DNA of 7,970 nt from Candidatus Zipacnadia bacterium (lineage in GTDB: Bacteria > Armatimonadota > Zipacnadia > Zipacnadales > Zipacnadaceae). The translations under genes and the position numbers were made by a program. Under the pieces are notes generated by a model, which ran no database searches, was not told the origin of the DNA, and saw only the letters and a program-made list of their open reading frames with translations. The stretch lies in NCBI GenBank assembly GCA_029821255.1, contig JALGTS010000040.1:1-7970 (forward strand), given 5' to 3'. This document shows positions 6,375-7,970 of this stretch, one piece after another (position 1 is the stretch's first letter; every line of letters starts with the position of its first letter).

Positions 6375-7892
6375 TCAGACATACTGCTGAATAAGCTCAA
6401 TTATCGCCTGGGGAAGCAGACCAACCGCAAGTGTACCCACCAGACAGATAGCAGCTACCACCGTGATACCCACCGGCTGAATGGTCATTGCTTCCTCATC
6501 CAGCTTGCCGAAGTACATCATCCTGACAACATTCATATAGTAATACAGCGAGATAGCACTGTTTATGATACCAACTACCGCCAGCCACGCCCAGTTGCCC
6601 GTGCTTATGGCTGCCCCGAAGATGTACAACTTGCCCACAAAGCCAGCGGTCGGCGGAATACCCGTCAGCGACAGCAGGAAGATGACCATCGCCGCAGCGA
6701 ATACTGGCGCACTGCGATACATCCCGGCGAAGTCAGCAATCTCCTCGCTGCCCCGATTGCGCGCTACCAACAGCACCACCGCAAAGGCTCCAATATTCAT
6801 AAACAGATAAGCCACAAAATAGATGATCAGTCCGTGGAGCCCTATTGAATCGGTCGCTGCCACCACCACACCGATAAGCAGGTAGCCAGCGTGAGCAATT
6901 GACGAATAAGCCAGCATCCGCTTGATATTGGTCTGGCGAATAGCCCACAGATTGCCCCCAAACATAGTAAGCGTCGCCAACGCCGCCAGCAATGCCGGCC
7001 AGTGCGGCATCAGTAACGGATACCACGCCAGTACCAACCGTGCAAGCAGTGCAAAACCGGCCGCCTTCGGTGCCACCGACAGGAATGCAGTTACCGGCGT
7101 AGGGGCACCCTCGTAGGCATCCGGTGCCCAGGCGTGGAACGGGACCATAGCAATCTTGAAGCCCAGTCCCACAGTGACCATTACTACCGCCAGCGGCATC
7201 ATCAATCCCGCCAGCCGCAGCACATAAACCTCCGGTAGCCCTACTTGCACCAGAGCGGTCTGCAGGAAAGTCGGCTGGACTGCTACATCTGCCCCAGAAC
7301 TGGAGGCCACAAGCCCCATCCCCATCTCACCGAGCCGAGTTGAGCCACTCAACCCATAAATCAGCGAAATACCGTATAGCATCACCCCCGATGCCGCCGC
7401 CCCATACAGGAAATATTTCAGCGCCGCTTCATTGGACTTGCGATCCTGCTTCATATAGCCGGTGAGTACGTAGCAGGAGAGGCTAATCATCTCAAACGAT
7501 AGATAGATGATGATCAGGTCAAACGCGCCGGTAAGCAGCATCATACCGGTCAGCGAAAACAGCAATAACGCGAAATATTCACCAAATCCGCGCTCCAGCC
7601 GGCGCAGGTAGTCAACTGAGAGCAGAATCACCAGGAAGGCGGCCGTCAGCAGCACCAGTTTGAAGCTACCGGCGAAGCTGTCAATGACGTAGGCGCCCAT
7701 AAACTCGTACGTGCGCGGCCCCATCCACCGGCTTGCTACCAGATACACAGGTACTGCGAGGCCCACCGCCGCCAACCCCGCCGGCACCAACCGCCAGCGT
7801 CGTGGCACAACCAGATCGGCGATCAACACAATTACCGCCAACCCGCACAGACTCAATTCGGGACCAAATATGCTCAAATCACCATAAGGCAT
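6375..7892 (-). CDS. nuoN: NADH-quinone oxidoreductase subunit N (complex I)
   Basis: NuoN is one of three antiporter-like membrane subunits of respiratory complex I and takes part in proton pumping in the cytoplasmic membrane. With ATG 7892 the protein has 505 residues; an in-frame TTG at 7901 would add three. Neither start has a clear Shine-Dalgarno. About 14 hydrophobic helices are visible. Family landmarks are the conserved Glu in YLSFEMISLSCYVL (about E134), NEAALKYFLYGA, the Lys in GLGFKIAMVPFHAWAPDAYE (about K246), the second Lys in SVAPKAAGF (about K276), IKRMLAYSSIAHAGY, and the third Lys in GFVGKLY (about K421). The loop after YGLSGSTRL (about residues 188-226) looks longer than in compact homologues and includes a Ser/Ala/Val-rich stretch. 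nuoN is usually the last gene of the nuo operon; other subunits would lie to the right, outside the window. The polyprenyl synthase gene follows after 62 bases. Confidence 0.96.
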   Translation of the reverse strand: MPYGDLSIFGPELSLCGLAVIVLIADLVVPRRWRLVPAGLAAVGLAVPVYLVASRWMGPRTYEFMGAYVIDSFAGSFKLVLLTAAFLVILLSVDYLRRLERGFGEYFALLLFSLTGMMLLTGAFDLIIIYLSFEMISLSCYVLTGYMKQDRKSNEAALKYFLYGAAASGVMLYGISLIYGLSGSTRLGEMGMGLVASSSGADVAVQPTFLQTALVQVGLPEVYVLRLAGLMMPLAVVMVTVGLGFKIAMVPFHAWAPDAYEGAPTPVTAFLSVAPKAAGFALLARLVLAWYPLLMPHWPALLAALATLTMFGGNLWAIRQTNIKRMLAYSSIAHAGYLLIGVVVAATDSIGLHGLIIYFVAYLFMNIGAFAVVLLVARNRGSEEIADFAGMYRSAPVFAAAMVIFLLSLTGIPPTAGFVGKLYIFGAAISTGNWAWLAVVGIINSAISLYYYMNVVRMMYFGKLDEEAMTIQPVGITVVAAICLVGTLAVGLLPQAIIELIQQYV

Positions 7893-7911
7893 AGCAGTCA
7901 ACAGTCAGTCG

Positions 7912-7961
7912 TCAATAGGACAGGCCTCTCGCTCGTTATTTCAGTAGGACAGGCGTCTCGC
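7912..7961. repeat. Two copies of a 21-base direct repeat upstream of nuoN
   Basis: Copy one (7912-7932) and copy two (7941-7961) share TCA-n-TAGGACAGGC-n-TCTCGC with 2 mismatches in 21 bases and a period of 29 bases. They lie in the non-coding tail upstream of nuoN, and the second runs on into a stem-loop cut close to the window edge. No protein frame explains them. They look like units of a dispersed intergenic palindromic repeat, but only these two copies can be seen here. Confidence 0.6.
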
Positions 7962-7966
7962 CTCTC
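7948..7966. repeat. Compact stem-loop in the second repeat copy
   Basis: AGGCG (7951-7955), loop TCT and CGCCT (7959-7963) form a perfect 5-base stem that extends by two further pairs (7948-7949 with 7965-7966) across one C/C mismatch. The first repeat copy has the same left half but has lost the matching right half. The structure may continue past the window end. Confidence 0.5.
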
Positions 7967-7970
7967 GTCT

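Noticed and set aside
6345..6848. 167-codon plus-strand open frame opposite nuoN
   Set aside because: It is antisense to strongly conserved NuoN sequence and reads as a Gln/His/Arg-rich shadow without any domain.
1..7970. A novel defence, mobile or biosynthetic system
   Set aside because: Every substantial open region belongs to a known housekeeping family; no nuclease-effector cluster, integrase, transposase, repeat-spacer array or unusual multi-domain fusion is visible.

Overview
The window holds seven bacterial genes in two convergent blocks and is almost entirely coding. The content is housekeeping: RNA metabolism, second-messenger turnover, a peptidase-family subunit, a cell-envelope SPOR protein, an isoprenoid chain synthase and a respiratory complex I subunit. 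I see no CRISPR array, tRNA, rRNA, transposase, phage gene or defence island. The lineage cannot be fixed. A phoH-pgpH(yqfF)-ybeY block is typical of Firmicutes and other Gram-positive-like or deep-branching phyla. TTG starts with strong Shine-Dalgarno sites, moderate-to-high GC and a palindromic intergenic repeat would fit an uncultured lineage such as Armatimonadota or a relative, but that is a guess.

Plus-strand block (1-3126): the 3' end of phoH, a full-length 7TM-HD protein of the PgpH/YqfF cyclic-di-AMP phosphodiesterase family, and a short YbeY-like endoribonuclease, separated by 57 and 30 bases. Both complete proteins are recognisable over their whole length but lack residues normally held invariant. 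PgpH has Ser where the first metal-binding His of the HD domain should be. YbeY has Leu in place of the conserved Arg and Asp in place of the third zinc His.

Minus-strand block (7892 down to 3133): in transcription order nuoN, a long-chain trans-polyprenyl diphosphate synthase, a membrane-anchored SPOR-domain protein and a TldE/PmbA-family protein. nuoN and the polyprenyl synthase are close enough to be co-transcribed and share a theme, since the synthase probably makes the quinone side chain used by complex I. The SPOR-tldE pair lies after a 159-base gap that contains a candidate promoter.

The two blocks meet with only 6 bases between the ybeY and tldE stop codons, where an inverted repeat overlaps the tldE end. 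At the right edge, upstream of nuoN, two copies of a 21-base repeat occur, one of them forming a compact stem-loop that looks like part of a dispersed palindromic family.

The points most worth following up are the altered active sites of PgpH and YbeY, the edge repeat, and the cysteine-rich N-terminal third of the TldE-like protein.
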